From JANRKG01 sp033763635 (GTDB lineage Bacteria > Cyanobacteriota > Cyanobacteriia > GCF-001939115): a DNA stretch of 8,994 nucleotides. Below the pieces are notes generated by a model. The model was not told where the DNA came from and did no database searches. It saw only the letters and a list, made by a program, of their open reading frames with translations. Location: positions 1-8,994 of the forward strand of contig JANRKG010000061.1 in NCBI GenBank assembly GCA_033763635.1, written 5' to 3'. Within the stretch, counting starts at the first letter, position 1; every line of letters starts with the position of its first letter. A program made the translations under genes and the position numbers. Positions 1 to 7,052 of this stretch are shown one piece after another.

Positions 1-72
1 ACTTTTTACCCTCAAGTTCTTCAAGAGTTTTGCATGAATACGAAACAATTCATTATCTTTTTAATGTTCTAG

Positions 73-115
73 AATGGTTGCTTTCTTCTTCTTAAACCTA
101 AGCGGGCTAACCATT
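73..115. repeat. Inverted repeat ahead of mtnP (possible operator)
   Basis: AATGGTT at 73-79 is matched perfectly by AACCATT at 109-115, separated by 29 bases that include a pyrimidine-rich run. The right arm overlaps the first bases of the proposed -35 element of mtnP, a position where a bound regulator could block RNA polymerase. A second, shorter dyad (ATGAAT at 34-39, ATTCAT at 48-53, 8-base loop) lies upstream. Seven-base arms can arise by chance in AT-rich DNA, so a regulatory role is a guess. The rest of 1-113 shows no gene. Confidence 0.3.
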
Positions 116-143
116 GAAGCCTTTTAATTCTATATCTTATAAA
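114..143 (+). promoter_or_regulatory. Candidate sigma-70-type promoter of mtnP
   Basis: TTGAAG (114-119, four of six consensus bases) and TATAAA (138-143, five of six) are separated by 18 bases. Transcription would begin near 150, giving a leader of about 80 bases to the ATG at 232. This start point would leave almost no leader for the upstream GTG at 154, which supports the ATG at 232. It is called by eye from consensus only. Confidence 0.4.
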
Positions 144-231
144 TGAAGGAAGTGTGAACTCATTGCCTTATTTACAAAAGGTTTCCAGTAGAATAACGAG
201 GCATGGTTCATCCAGGGGATACATAGAAGCT

Positions 232-1104
232 ATGGATCGGGCAATTGTTGGCATTATTGGTGGTAGCGGCTTGTATAAAATGCAGGCGCTCCAAAACCCT
301 CAAGAAATTCAAATTGAGACTCCCTTTGGCAAGCCCTCCGATTCGCTAATTTTAGGCAATTTAGAGGGTGTGTCTACTGTATTTCTGGCTCGTCATGGTC
401 GGAACCATCACCTATTGCCTTCTGAAGTCCCATTTCGCGCAAATGTTTACGCGATGAAGCAGATGGGGGTCAAGTATCTTCTCTCGGCTTCGGCTGTGGG
501 TTCTTTAAAGGAAGAGATGAAACCCCTCGATATGGTCATTCCAGATCAGTTTATTGATCGCACCAAAAACCGCATCGCCACCTTTTTTGGTGAGGGGCTT
601 GTCGCCCACATCGCCTTTGGAGACCCCATCTGTAAAAAGCTCGCTGCGCTTTTGGGGGATGCGGTTACTAGCCTAAACTTGCCTGATGTGACGTTACATC
701 GAGGTGGCACTTATGTTTGTATGGAAGGCCCTGCATTTTCCACGAAAGCTGAATCAACGCTTTATCGTTTCTGGGGTGCCTCGATTATTGGGATGACCAA
801 CTTGACAGAAGCAAAACTGGCACGGGAAGCAGAAATCGCCTACGCAACCCTGGCTCTAGTGACTGATTACGATTGCTGGCATCCCGACCACGATAGCGTC
901 ACGGTTGATATGGTCATCGCCAACTTGCAACGCAATGCAGTAAATGCTCAGGAAGTCATCCGGGAAACAGTGCGGCGACTTGCTCAAGACCTTCCTGCAT
1001 CGGATGCCCACTCAGCCCTCAAGTATTCGATTCTGACTCCGCTGGACAAGATTTCCCCAGAAACTAAGGAAAAGTTGAAGCTATTGCTAGAACCCTATCT
1101 TTAG
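232..1104 (+). CDS. mtnP: S-methyl-5'-thioadenosine phosphorylase
   Basis: Cleaves methylthioadenosine, a by-product of polyamine and related S-adenosylmethionine chemistry, with phosphate to adenine and methylthioribose-1-phosphate, the entry to methionine salvage; cytosolic. The 290 residues fit the PNP/MTAP phosphorylase family: phosphate-binding GGSG at 10-13, RHGRNH at 54-59, MEGPAFSTKAE at 164-174, GMTNLTEA at 187-194, and TDYDCW at 211-216, whose two aspartates mark preference for 6-aminopurines (adenine) over hypoxanthine or guanine. The frame is open back to a GTG at 154, but those 26 extra residues have no family resemblance and would start almost at the proposed transcription start. 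I therefore chose ATG 232, which places the phosphate loop at the usual distance from the N-terminus. The ribosome site is weak (AGGGG, 14 bases upstream). It is probably monocistronic and faces the convergent ATPase gene 5 bp away. Confidence 0.93.
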   Translation: MDRAIVGIIGGSGLYKMQALQNPQEIQIETPFGKPSDSLILGNLEGVSTVFLARHGRNHHLLPSEVPFRANVYAMKQMGVKYLLSASAVGSLKEEMKPLDMVIPDQFIDRTKNRIATFFGEGLVAHIAFGDPICKKLAALLGDAVTSLNLPDVTLHRGGTYVCMEGPAFSTKAESTLYRFWGASIIGMTNLTEAKLAREAEIAYATLALVTDYDCWHPDHDSVTVDMVIANLQRNAVNAQEVIRETVRRLAQDLPASDAHSALKYSILTPLDKISPETKEKLKLLLEPYL

Positions 1105-1109
1105 GGCGC

Positions 1110-2423
1110 TTAAACGTTTTGCGATCGATAGGCTTCTGACCCATAAACTGCCAGATCAGCCTGGAGAAAATCAATGAACTGCCGAGCAGTTCGCCCCGAT
1201 CGCCCATTATGCCGGGTCGCCCATTGTAAAGCCAGGTATTCCAAATACTCTGGTTCCAGGGTGATCTTGGCATGCTCTGCGAGATGGTGAACAATCTCTA
1301 AGTAGGTGTTTTGGTCTGCTGGCTCGAAGGTTAAGGTCAACCCAAAACGATCGCTAAAGGATAACTTTTCCTGAACCGTGTCTCCGTGATGAATCTCCTC
1401 TGCATCCTTGGGACGGGGACGATCGCTAAAGAACTCTCGAATTAAGTGTCGTCGATTGGATGTGGCATAAACCACTACATTGTTCGGTCGAGCCGTCAGG
1501 TTCCCTTCCAAAATCACCTTGAGCGCTTTGTACTCGTTTTCATCTTCTTCAAAGGAGAGGTCATCCACAAAGAGCACGAATTTTTGAGGAGCATTCCGAA
1601 TCTCCTCCAGAACGAGTGGCAAATCCTGTAGGTCGGCCTTGGCAATTTCAATCAAGCGCAACCCCCGGTGACTGTATTCCGACAAGAGGGCTTTGATCAA
1701 AGAAGATTTGCCAGATCCCCGACTCCCATATAACAGCACATGAAGAGCAGGATACCCTGACATCAAAAACTCTGTATTCTTTAAGAGAGCATTTCGCTGG
1801 GCACTATATCCCGCAAGGTCTGAAAGTTGGACGCGATCGGGCACTGCAATCCCTATTAACTTTCCGTGCTGCCAGCGGAAAGCGCCATACTGCACAAAGA
1901 TTCCAGCCCCGTAGCGCTTGTAATGTTCGGTCAGGTCTTCTAAAACGGTGCCCCAATCTTGAGCATGGCTCAGGATTGTCTGGATGCCATTGGAATTCTC
2001 TAAGGCGGCACTCCAAACGGTGGGAGGTTCACTTAAATTCGCTGCCTGCTTCACCCAATCGCTAATCTGATGAGCATTACACTGGTAAAGCGCCTGCAAA
2101 AATCTTAGGTCTTGCCTCGCTGCTTCCATTAGCGCTGAAGAAATCTGTTCCTCACACCGTTGGATTTGACGAACCAGAGGATTGTCAGAGCGTAAAATTT
2201 GGCTCATGAGATACTGCTGCCATGTCTGCTGTTGAGCCGCTAAACTCTGAAACCACTCTCCATACCCCTTTAAACAATCAAGCGGGTCGCCTTGCGTCTC
2301 TAGAAGTTCCAAAAGGGCTAGAAAGGCTTTTCCAGGGGGTTGGGCTAGCACAGATTGAAATAAAAGGAGCGATGCGGCTTTTTGGCGCAGATGATGAATA
2401 GCTGCGATCGATTCAGCGTCCAT
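1110..2423 (-). CDS. DUF815-family AAA+ ATPase of unknown role
   Basis: A 437-residue P-loop ATPase. The C-terminal half carries the motor: Walker A GSRGSGKS at 233-240, Walker B VLFVDDLSF at 283-291, sensor-1-like YATSN at 319-323, SDRFGL at 357-362 as a likely arginine-finger segment, and GRSGRTARQF at 407-416 as a sensor-2-like helix. The order and spacing match the DUF815 family (Pfam PF05673), AAA+ proteins whose substrate is unknown. The first 220 residues are leucine- and glutamine-rich, probably helical, with no signal peptide or membrane segment, and may form the partner-binding part. The gene is transcribed away from the str operon and no convincing promoter or Shine-Dalgarno is visible upstream of its ATG. 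It ends 5 bp from mtnP. The family call is firm; the function is unknown, and relation to replication loaders or ClpX-like remodellers would be speculation. Confidence 0.88.
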   Translation of the reverse strand: MDAESIAAIHHLRQKAASLLLFQSVLAQPPGKAFLALLELLETQGDPLDCLKGYGEWFQSLAAQQQTWQQYLMSQILRSDNPLVRQIQRCEEQISSALMEAARQDLRFLQALYQCNAHQISDWVKQAANLSEPPTVWSAALENSNGIQTILSHAQDWGTVLEDLTEHYKRYGAGIFVQYGAFRWQHGKLIGIAVPDRVQLSDLAGYSAQRNALLKNTEFLMSGYPALHVLLYGSRGSGKSSLIKALLSEYSHRGLRLIEIAKADLQDLPLVLEEIRNAPQKFVLFVDDLSFEEDENEYKALKVILEGNLTARPNNVVVYATSNRRHLIREFFSDRPRPKDAEEIHHGDTVQEKLSFSDRFGLTLTFEPADQNTYLEIVHHLAEHAKITLEPEYLEYLALQWATRHNGRSGRTARQFIDFLQADLAVYGSEAYRSQNV

Positions 2424-2486
2424 ACTTCACAAGGGGCGATTACACTCTGAGCATCACCCTACTCTACAGTGCCTTAGAACCTCGAA

Positions 2487-2507
2487 GTTTCTGGCTTAAG
2501 CAGAAGT
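2487..2507. repeat. Imperfect dyad upstream of the rpsL promoter
   Basis: TTCTG (2489-2493) and CAGAA (2501-2505) flank the palindrome CTTAAG (2495-2500); the halves are offset by one extra G. It lies about 20 bases upstream of the rpsL -35 element, between the divergent ATPase gene and the operon, where an activator or a shared regulator could bind. It does not match a cyanobacterial operator I recognise. Low confidence. Confidence 0.2.
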
Positions 2508-2527
2508 CAAAGAAGCCAACAAGCAAA

Positions 2528-2557
2528 TTGACACATGTAGACAGTCATGGCTATAAT
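2528..2557 (+). promoter_or_regulatory. str operon promoter (consensus sigma-70 type)
   Basis: Perfect TTGACA (2528-2533) and perfect TATAAT (2552-2557) with an 18-base spacer, one longer than optimal. The predicted start is near 2564, giving an rpsL leader of about 39 bases. In cyanobacteria such a sequence suits the principal sigma factor SigA and high output, as expected for ribosomal genes. It is the best promoter in the window and points only at rpsL. Confidence 0.85.
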
Positions 2558-2602
2558 CAGGATTTGTGACAAGTTCAGAAGCGCACGAAGCATTATCACC
2601 CC

Positions 2603-2989
2603 ATGCCCACCATCCAGCAGCTCATTCGGAGCGAACGTCAAAAGCTCAAGAAAAAGACGAAATCACCAGCCTTAAAAAGTTGCCCCCAACGTCGCGGTGT
2701 TTGCACCAGAGTCTACACTACGACTCCTAAAAAGCCAAATTCAGCCCTTCGTAAAGTTGCACGGGTCCGTCTGACCTCTGGTTTTGAAGTGACAGCCTAC
2801 ATTCCTGGGATTGGACACAACCTGCAAGAACACTCGGTTGTCATGATCCGAGGAGGGCGGGTAAAAGATTTACCCGGAGTCCGATATCACATTATTCGTG
2901 GAACCCTTGATACGGCAGGCGTGAAGGATCGTAAGCAAGGTCGTTCCAAGTATGGAGCGAAGCGACCCAAAGCTGCTGGAGCAAAATAA
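2603..2989 (+). CDS. rpsL: 30S ribosomal protein S12
   Basis: Decoding-centre protein of the small subunit that helps monitor codon-anticodon pairing. The 128 residues include the family signature TTTPKKPNSALRK (39-51), LTSGFEVTAYIPGIGHNLQE (57-76) and GGRVKDLPGVRYH (84-96), close to the standard length of about 124. Lysines at 43 and 88, the classical streptomycin-resistance positions in Escherichia coli numbering, are wild type, as is aspartate 89, the residue methylthiolated by RimO where that enzyme exists. The ATG lies about 39 bases after the predicted transcription start and has no clear Shine-Dalgarno, common for cyanobacterial genes. First gene of the str operon, followed by rpsG after 98 bases. 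Confidence 0.98.
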   Translation: MPTIQQLIRSERQKLKKKTKSPALKSCPQRRGVCTRVYTTTPKKPNSALRKVARVRLTSGFEVTAYIPGIGHNLQEHSVVMIRGGRVKDLPGVRYHIIRGTLDTAGVKDRKQGRSKYGAKRPKAAGAK

Positions 2990-3026
2990 GCTTAGATCTT
3001 CAGGTTTCCTAGCGAACTCTCACCTC

Positions 3027-3054
3027 TTTCTGTAAGTAGTTTTCTGTAAGTAGT
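3027..3054 (+). repeat. Perfect 14-bp tandem duplication in the rpsL-rpsG spacer
   Basis: TTTCTGTAAGTAGT occurs twice head-to-tail (3027-3040 and 3041-3054) with no mismatch. The second copy ends 33 bases before the rpsG ATG. No third copy and no flanking insertion is visible, so it looks like a recent slippage duplication in a non-coding leader. This is the spacer where Escherichia coli S7 binds to repress its own operon; whether that applies here is unknown. Confidence 0.9.
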
Positions 3055-3087
3055 CCATCTTCACTAAAATTCAACACCGAAATCTCT

Positions 3088-3558
3088 ATGTCTCGTCGTA
3101 CTGCTGTTCAAAAGCGCCCTGTTCCTCCTGATCCGGTTTACAATAGCACCCTCGTTAGTATGTTGGTGCGGCGCATCATGAGGAGCGGTAAAAAGTCCCT
3201 TGCATCCCGAATTGTTTATGGTGCCTTCAAAACAATTGAGGAGCGCACAGGTTCCGATCCTCTAGAGGTGTTTGAACGGGCAGTACGGAATGCAACGCCC
3301 TTGGTCGAGGTCAAGGCGCGTCGTGTCGGAGGGGCAACCTATCAGGTTCCGATGGAAGTTCGTCCTGACCGAGGGACAGCACTGGCTCTACGGTGGCTTT
3401 CCCAGTATTCGCGCCAACGGACAGGCAGAACAATGGCAGGCAAGTTAGCGAATGAATTGATGGATGCTTCCAATGAAACGGGAAGCGCAATTCGGAAGCG
3501 AGAAGAGACCCACCGGATGGCTGAAGCGAATAAGGCATTTGCCCACTATCGCTACTAA
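3088..3558 (+). CDS. rpsG: 30S ribosomal protein S7
   Basis: Primary binding protein that nucleates assembly of the 16S rRNA 3' (head) domain and lies near the E-site tRNA. The 156 residues have the normal family length and landmarks: basic N-terminus MSRRTAVQKR, the conserved KVGGATYQVP-type segment as RRVGGATYQVPMEVRPDR (78-95), the helix ending in ALRWL, and the C-terminal KREETHRMAEANKAFAHYRY. The ATG at 3088 has no Shine-Dalgarno before it; the leader instead holds the 14-bp duplication. Second gene of the operon, 139 bases ahead of fusA. In enterobacteria S7 is the autogenous repressor of this operon; I see no matching RNA fold here. Confidence 0.98.
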   Translation: MSRRTAVQKRPVPPDPVYNSTLVSMLVRRIMRSGKKSLASRIVYGAFKTIEERTGSDPLEVFERAVRNATPLVEVKARRVGGATYQVPMEVRPDRGTALALRWLSQYSRQRTGRTMAGKLANELMDASNETGSAIRKREETHRMAEANKAFAHYRY

Positions 3559-3577
3559 TTCGATGGTTATGGACAAC

Positions 3578-3603
3578 CCGCTGAGTTGCTAAGATGGCAG
3601 CGG
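3578..3603 (+). repeat. Weak stem-loop after rpsG
   Basis: CCGCTG (3578-3583) and CAGCGG (3598-3603) can pair around a 14-base loop, 19 bases after the rpsG stop. No T-run follows, so it is not a normal intrinsic terminator. It could slow polymerase or protect the 3' end of an rpsL-rpsG message, or be chance. Confidence 0.3.
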
Positions 3604-3616
3604 TATCCCCCGAAGA

Positions 3617-3647
3617 TTGCTACTCAGTCAGCCCTTAAAAGTATAAA
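3617..3647 (+). promoter_or_regulatory. Candidate internal promoter for fusA-tuf
   Basis: TTGCTA (3617-3622) and TATAAA (3642-3647) are 19 bases apart in the unusually long rpsG-fusA spacer. The predicted start near 3654 would put the small hairpin at 3659-3673 right at the 5' end of the message. The -35 match is moderate and the spacer is long, so this would be much weaker than the operon promoter at 2528-2557. Confidence 0.35.
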
Positions 3648-3658
3648 ATCTTAACAGA

Positions 3659-3673
3659 AGAGTTCTAAACTCT
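3659..3673 (+). repeat. Small perfect hairpin upstream of the fusA ribosome site
   Basis: AGAGTT-CTA-AACTCT forms a 6-bp stem with a 3-base loop, ending 12 bases before the Shine-Dalgarno. It does not cover the ribosome site. It might stabilise the 5' end of a fusA transcript; equally it may be chance. Confidence 0.35.
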
Positions 3674-3685
3674 GCGGCAGGTATC

Positions 3686-3693
3686 AAGGAGGT
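3686..3693 (+). promoter_or_regulatory. Perfect Shine-Dalgarno deciding the fusA GTG start
   Basis: AAGGAGGT, a full complement of the 16S rRNA 3' end, lies 4 bases before GTG 3698. It is the only such site in the window; rpsL and rpsG have none and tuf and rpsJ have weaker ones. It fixes the start and probably compensates for the non-ATG codon. Confidence 0.9.
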
Positions 3694-3697
3694 AGCT

Positions 3698-5776
3698 GTG
3701 GCACGTACTGTCCCGCTTGAAAGAGTGAGAAATATTGGAATTGCAGCGCATATTGATGCGGGCAAGACTACTACAACCGAACGAATTCTGTTCTATTCCG
3801 GTGTCGTGCACAAGATGGGTGAGGTGCATGAAGGCACCGCAGTCACTGACTGGATGGATCAGGAGCGGGAGCGTGGCATTACGATCACAGCCGCTGCAAT
3901 TAGTACAAGCTGGAAAGATCACCAAATCAATATCATTGATACTCCTGGTCACGTAGACTTCACGATCGAAGTGGAACGATCCATGCGGGTTTTGGATGGT
4001 GTGATTGCAGTGTTTTGCTCTGTTGGAGGGGTTCAGCCTCAATCGGAGACGGTTTGGCGACAGGCCGATCGCTATAGCGTTCCTCGGATTGTTTTTGTCA
4101 ATAAGATGGACCGGACTGGAGCTAACTTCTACAAAGTGTATGATCAGGTCCGCCAACGTCTACGGGCAAATGCTGTTCCGATTCAAATTCCGATTGGTAG
4201 CGAAGATGCCTTTAAAGGAATTGTGGACTTAGTTCGAATGCGGGCTTTCCGGTATGCGAATGACTTGGGAACTGATATTGAGGAAACTGAAATTCCTGCT
4301 GAGGTTCAGGAACAGGCAAAGGCGTTCCGGTTGAAGCTGATTGAGGCTGTTGCTGAAACTGATGATGCTTTAACGGAGAAATACCTCGAGGGAGAGGATC
4401 TCACAACCGAAGAACTGGCGATGGGCCTTCGGAAGGGAACGATTAGTGGTTCGATCGTGCCCATGCTGTGTGGGTCTGCCTTCAAAAACAAGGGGGTCCA
4501 ACTTCTGTTGGATGCAGTGATTGATTACCTCCCGGCTCCCATTGATGTTCCACCGATTCAGGGTACGCTTTCCGATGGAACTGTTGTAGAGCGCACGGCA
4601 AATGATGACTCTCCCATGTCAGCCCTTGCCTTCAAGGTCATGGCAGATAAGTTTGTGGGTCGTTTGACGTTTGTTCGTGTGTATTCAGGGGTTCTGAAGA
4701 AGGGAAGCTACGTTCTCAATTCAACCAAGGGTAAGAAAGAACGGGTTTCACGCCTGATCGTTCTAAAGGCAGATGAGCGCATTGATGTGGACGAGTTGCG
4801 TGCTGGAGATCTAGGAGCAATCCCTGGGCTATCGGACACACTGACTGGAGACACGATTTGTGATGAAGCCAAGCCTGTTATTCTGGAGTCGCTGTTTATC
4901 CCTGAACCTGTTATCTCGGTTGCAGTAGAACCTAAGACTAAACAGGACATGGAAAAGCTGTCCAAAGCCTTGAAAGCACTCTCTGAAGAAGATCCGACCT
5001 TTCGAGTTAGCACCGACCCTGAAACCAACCAGACGGTCATTGCTGGGATGGGTGAGCTTCACTTAGAAATTCTGGTTGACCGGATGCTTCGCGAATTTAA
5101 GGTGGAAGCAAATGTGGGGGCACCCCAGGTTGCTTATCGGGAAACAATCCGGAAGGCAGTGAGAACAGAAGGCAAATTTGTCAGACAAAGCGGTGGTAAG
5201 GGCCAGTATGGTCATGTTGTAATTGAAGTTGCACCTAACGAACCGGGGACTGGCTTTGAATTTGTTTCTAAGATTGTAGGTGGGACGGTTCCTAAGGAAT
5301 ACATCTCCCCTGCGGAGCAAGGAATGAAGGAAGCTTGCGAATCTGGCATTTTGGCAGGTTACCCCGTGATTGACGTGAAGGTAACACTGGTTGATGGGTC
5401 TTACCATGAGGTGGATTCTTCAGAAATGGCCTTCAAGATTGCTGGTTCAATGGCAATCAAAGATGGTGTAATGAAAGCTTCGCCTGTCCTACTAGAGCCG
5501 ATGATGAAGGTTGAGGTAGAGGCTCCAGAAGATTTTCTGGGGTCTATTATGGGCAACCTCATCTCGCGTAGAGGGCAGATCGAGGGTCAAGGTTCTGAGC
5601 AGGGAATTGCAAAGGTGACTGCCAAGGTGCCCCTTGCTGAGATGTTTGGATATGCTACCGATGTTCGGTCTATGACTCAAGGTCGGGGTATATTCACAAT
5701 GGAGTTTAGCCACTACGAAGAGGTGCCTCGCAACGTGGCTGAAACAATCATTGCTAAGAATAAAGGGAACGCATAG
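3698..5776 (+). CDS. fusA: Translation elongation factor G
   Basis: GTPase that drives translocation of tRNAs and mRNA and, with recycling factor, splits ribosomes; cytosolic. The 692 residues span the five EF-G domains. GTP-binding motifs are all intact: AHIDAGKT (17-24), RGITI (59-63), DTPGH (81-85, with catalytic H85), NKMD (135-138) and GSA (259-261). The C-terminal part contains the domain IV segment SGGKGQYGHV and the domain V region ending EEVPRNVAE. The start is GTG, set by the perfect AAGGAGGT upstream and by agreement with the usual cyanobacterial N-terminus MARTVPLE. There are four cysteines (107, 258, 388, 547); C107 in the AVFCSVGG segment matches the redox-sensitive Cys105 reported for Synechocystis EF-G. 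It is followed by tuf after 27 bases, so the two are almost certainly co-transcribed. Confidence 0.98.
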   Translation: MARTVPLERVRNIGIAAHIDAGKTTTTERILFYSGVVHKMGEVHEGTAVTDWMDQERERGITITAAAISTSWKDHQINIIDTPGHVDFTIEVERSMRVLDGVIAVFCSVGGVQPQSETVWRQADRYSVPRIVFVNKMDRTGANFYKVYDQVRQRLRANAVPIQIPIGSEDAFKGIVDLVRMRAFRYANDLGTDIEETEIPAEVQEQAKAFRLKLIEAVAETDDALTEKYLEGEDLTTEELAMGLRKGTISGSIVPMLCGSAFKNKGVQLLLDAVIDYLPAPIDVPPIQGTLSDGTVVERTANDDSPMSALAFKVMADKFVGRLTFVRVYSGVLKKGSYVLNSTKGKKERVSRLIVLKADERIDVDELRAGDLGAIPGLSDTLTGDTICDEAKPVILESLFIPEPVISVAVEPKTKQDMEKLSKALKALSEEDPTFRVSTDPETNQTVIAGMGELHLEILVDRMLREFKVEANVGAPQVAYRETIRKAVRTEGKFVRQSGGKGQYGHVVIEVAPNEPGTGFEFVSKIVGGTVPKEYISPAEQGMKEACESGILAGYPVIDVKVTLVDGSYHEVDSSEMAFKIAGSMAIKDGVMKASPVLLEPMMKVEVEAPEDFLGSIMGNLISRRGQIEGQGSEQGIAKVTAKVPLAEMFGYATDVRSMTQGRGIFTMEFSHYEEVPRNVAETIIAKNKGNA

Positions 5777-5803
5777 TTAGAAAACGAGAGGAATAGACAA
5801 TCC

Positions 5804-7036
5804 ATGGCACGCGCAAAGTTTGAACGGAATAAACCCCACGTCAACATTGGTACTATTGGTCACGTTGATCATGGCAAAACGACCCTGACGGCGGCCATTA
5901 CGATGACGCTGGCAGCCATCGGTAACGCAGCGGCTAAAAAGTACGACGAAATCGATGCTGCTCCTGAAGAAAGAGCACGGGGGATTACAATCAACACGGC
6001 TCACGTTGAGTATCAAACCGAGCAGCGTCACTATGCCCATGTGGACTGTCCAGGCCACGCTGACTATGTGAAGAACATGATCACAGGTGCGGCTCAGATG
6101 GATGGTGCCATTTTGCTGGTTTCTGCGGCTGACGGTCCTGAGCCTCAAACCCGTGAACACATCCTGCTGGCTCGTCAGGTTGGCGTACCTAACCTGGTTG
6201 TCTTCCTGAATAAGGAAGACCAAATGGAAGGGGAAGAAGAACTGGTGGAACTGGTGGAACTGGAAGTTCGCGAACTTCTATCCCAGTATGAGTTCGATGG
6301 TGACAATATCCCCATCGTTCGGGGTTCTGCTTTGAAAGCGGTTGAAGCCCTGACGGCTAGCCCCAAGACGAAGCGAGGCGATGATCCCTGGGTCGATAAG
6401 ATCTATGCCCTGATGGATGAAGTGGATGCCTACATCCCCACTCCTGAGCGGGACATTGATAAGCCCTTCTTGATGGCTGTTGAAGACGTGTTCTCCATCT
6501 CTGGTCGGGGAACCGTTGCAACTGGCCGGATTGAGCGCGGTAAGGTGAGAATCGGCGAAACGGTTTCTTTAGTCGGAATCCGTGACACTCGTGAAACCAC
6601 AGTGACGGGTGTTGAAATGTTCCAGAAGACCCTGGATGAAGGGATGGCTGGGGACAACGTGGGTCTGCTGCTGCGGGGTCTGAAGAAGGACGATATCGAG
6701 CGGGGCATGGTGTTGGCGAAGCCCGGTACGATTACTCCTCACACTCAGTTCGAAGCAGAAGTGTACGTGCTGGAAGAAAAGGAAGGCGGTCGTAAGACTC
6801 CGTTCTTCTCTGGCTACAAGCCCCAATTCTATGTACGGACTACAGACGTAACGGGAACTATCACATCCTTCACGGCTGACGATGGCAGCACTGCTGAAAT
6901 GGTGATGCCTGGGGACCGCATTAAGATGACGGTGGAACTCATTAAGCCGATCGCAATTGAGCAACAAATGCGCTTTGCAATTCGGGAAGGAGGCCGGACG
7001 ATTGGTTCTGGCGTTGTTTCCAAGATCATTAAGTAG
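5804..7036 (+). CDS. tuf: Translation elongation factor Tu
   Basis: GTPase that delivers aminoacyl-tRNA to the ribosomal A site. The 410 residues match the slightly long cyanobacterial and plastid form. The G domain (about 1-205) has GHVDHGKT (19-26), RGITI (59-63), DCPGH (81-85, catalytic H85), NKED (136-139) and GSAL (174-177); beta-barrel domains 2 and 3 follow. C82 is the only cysteine, because NKED replaces the NKCD of Escherichia coli. Three 9-base units at 6239-6265, the first two identical, encode the acidic ELVELVELE helix (146-154). The ATG follows a moderate GAGAGGA 11 bases upstream; the 27-base gap from fusA holds no promoter. A strong hairpin follows the stop. The sequence is a complete, normal tuf; only one copy is seen here. 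Confidence 0.98.
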   Translation: MARAKFERNKPHVNIGTIGHVDHGKTTLTAAITMTLAAIGNAAAKKYDEIDAAPEERARGITINTAHVEYQTEQRHYAHVDCPGHADYVKNMITGAAQMDGAILLVSAADGPEPQTREHILLARQVGVPNLVVFLNKEDQMEGEEELVELVELEVRELLSQYEFDGDNIPIVRGSALKAVEALTASPKTKRGDDPWVDKIYALMDEVDAYIPTPERDIDKPFLMAVEDVFSISGRGTVATGRIERGKVRIGETVSLVGIRDTRETTVTGVEMFQKTLDEGMAGDNVGLLLRGLKKDDIERGMVLAKPGTITPHTQFEAEVYVLEEKEGGRKTPFFSGYKPQFYVRTTDVTGTITSFTADDGSTAEMVMPGDRIKMTVELIKPIAIEQQMRFAIREGGRTIGSGVVSKIIK

Positions 7037-7052
7037 GCTCTAGGGAAACTGG

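Noticed and set aside
154..231. GTG start giving mtnP 26 more residues
   Set aside because: The extension does not resemble family N-termini, and the likely transcription start near 150 leaves no room for a ribosome site.
3027..3054. CRISPR-like array
   Set aside because: Only two directly abutting copies with no spacers; it is a simple tandem duplication.
3665..4156. 163-codon minus-strand frame across the start of fusA
   Set aside because: It is antisense to conserved EF-G coding sequence and its product has no recognisable motif.
5777..6223. 148-codon minus-strand frame opposite the start of tuf
   Set aside because: Antisense shadow of EF-Tu with cysteine- and arginine-rich, low-plausibility composition.
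6239..6265. Triple 9-base repeat inside tuf
   Set aside because: It encodes the normal acidic ELVELVELE helix of EF-Tu, so it reflects protein sequence and codon choice.
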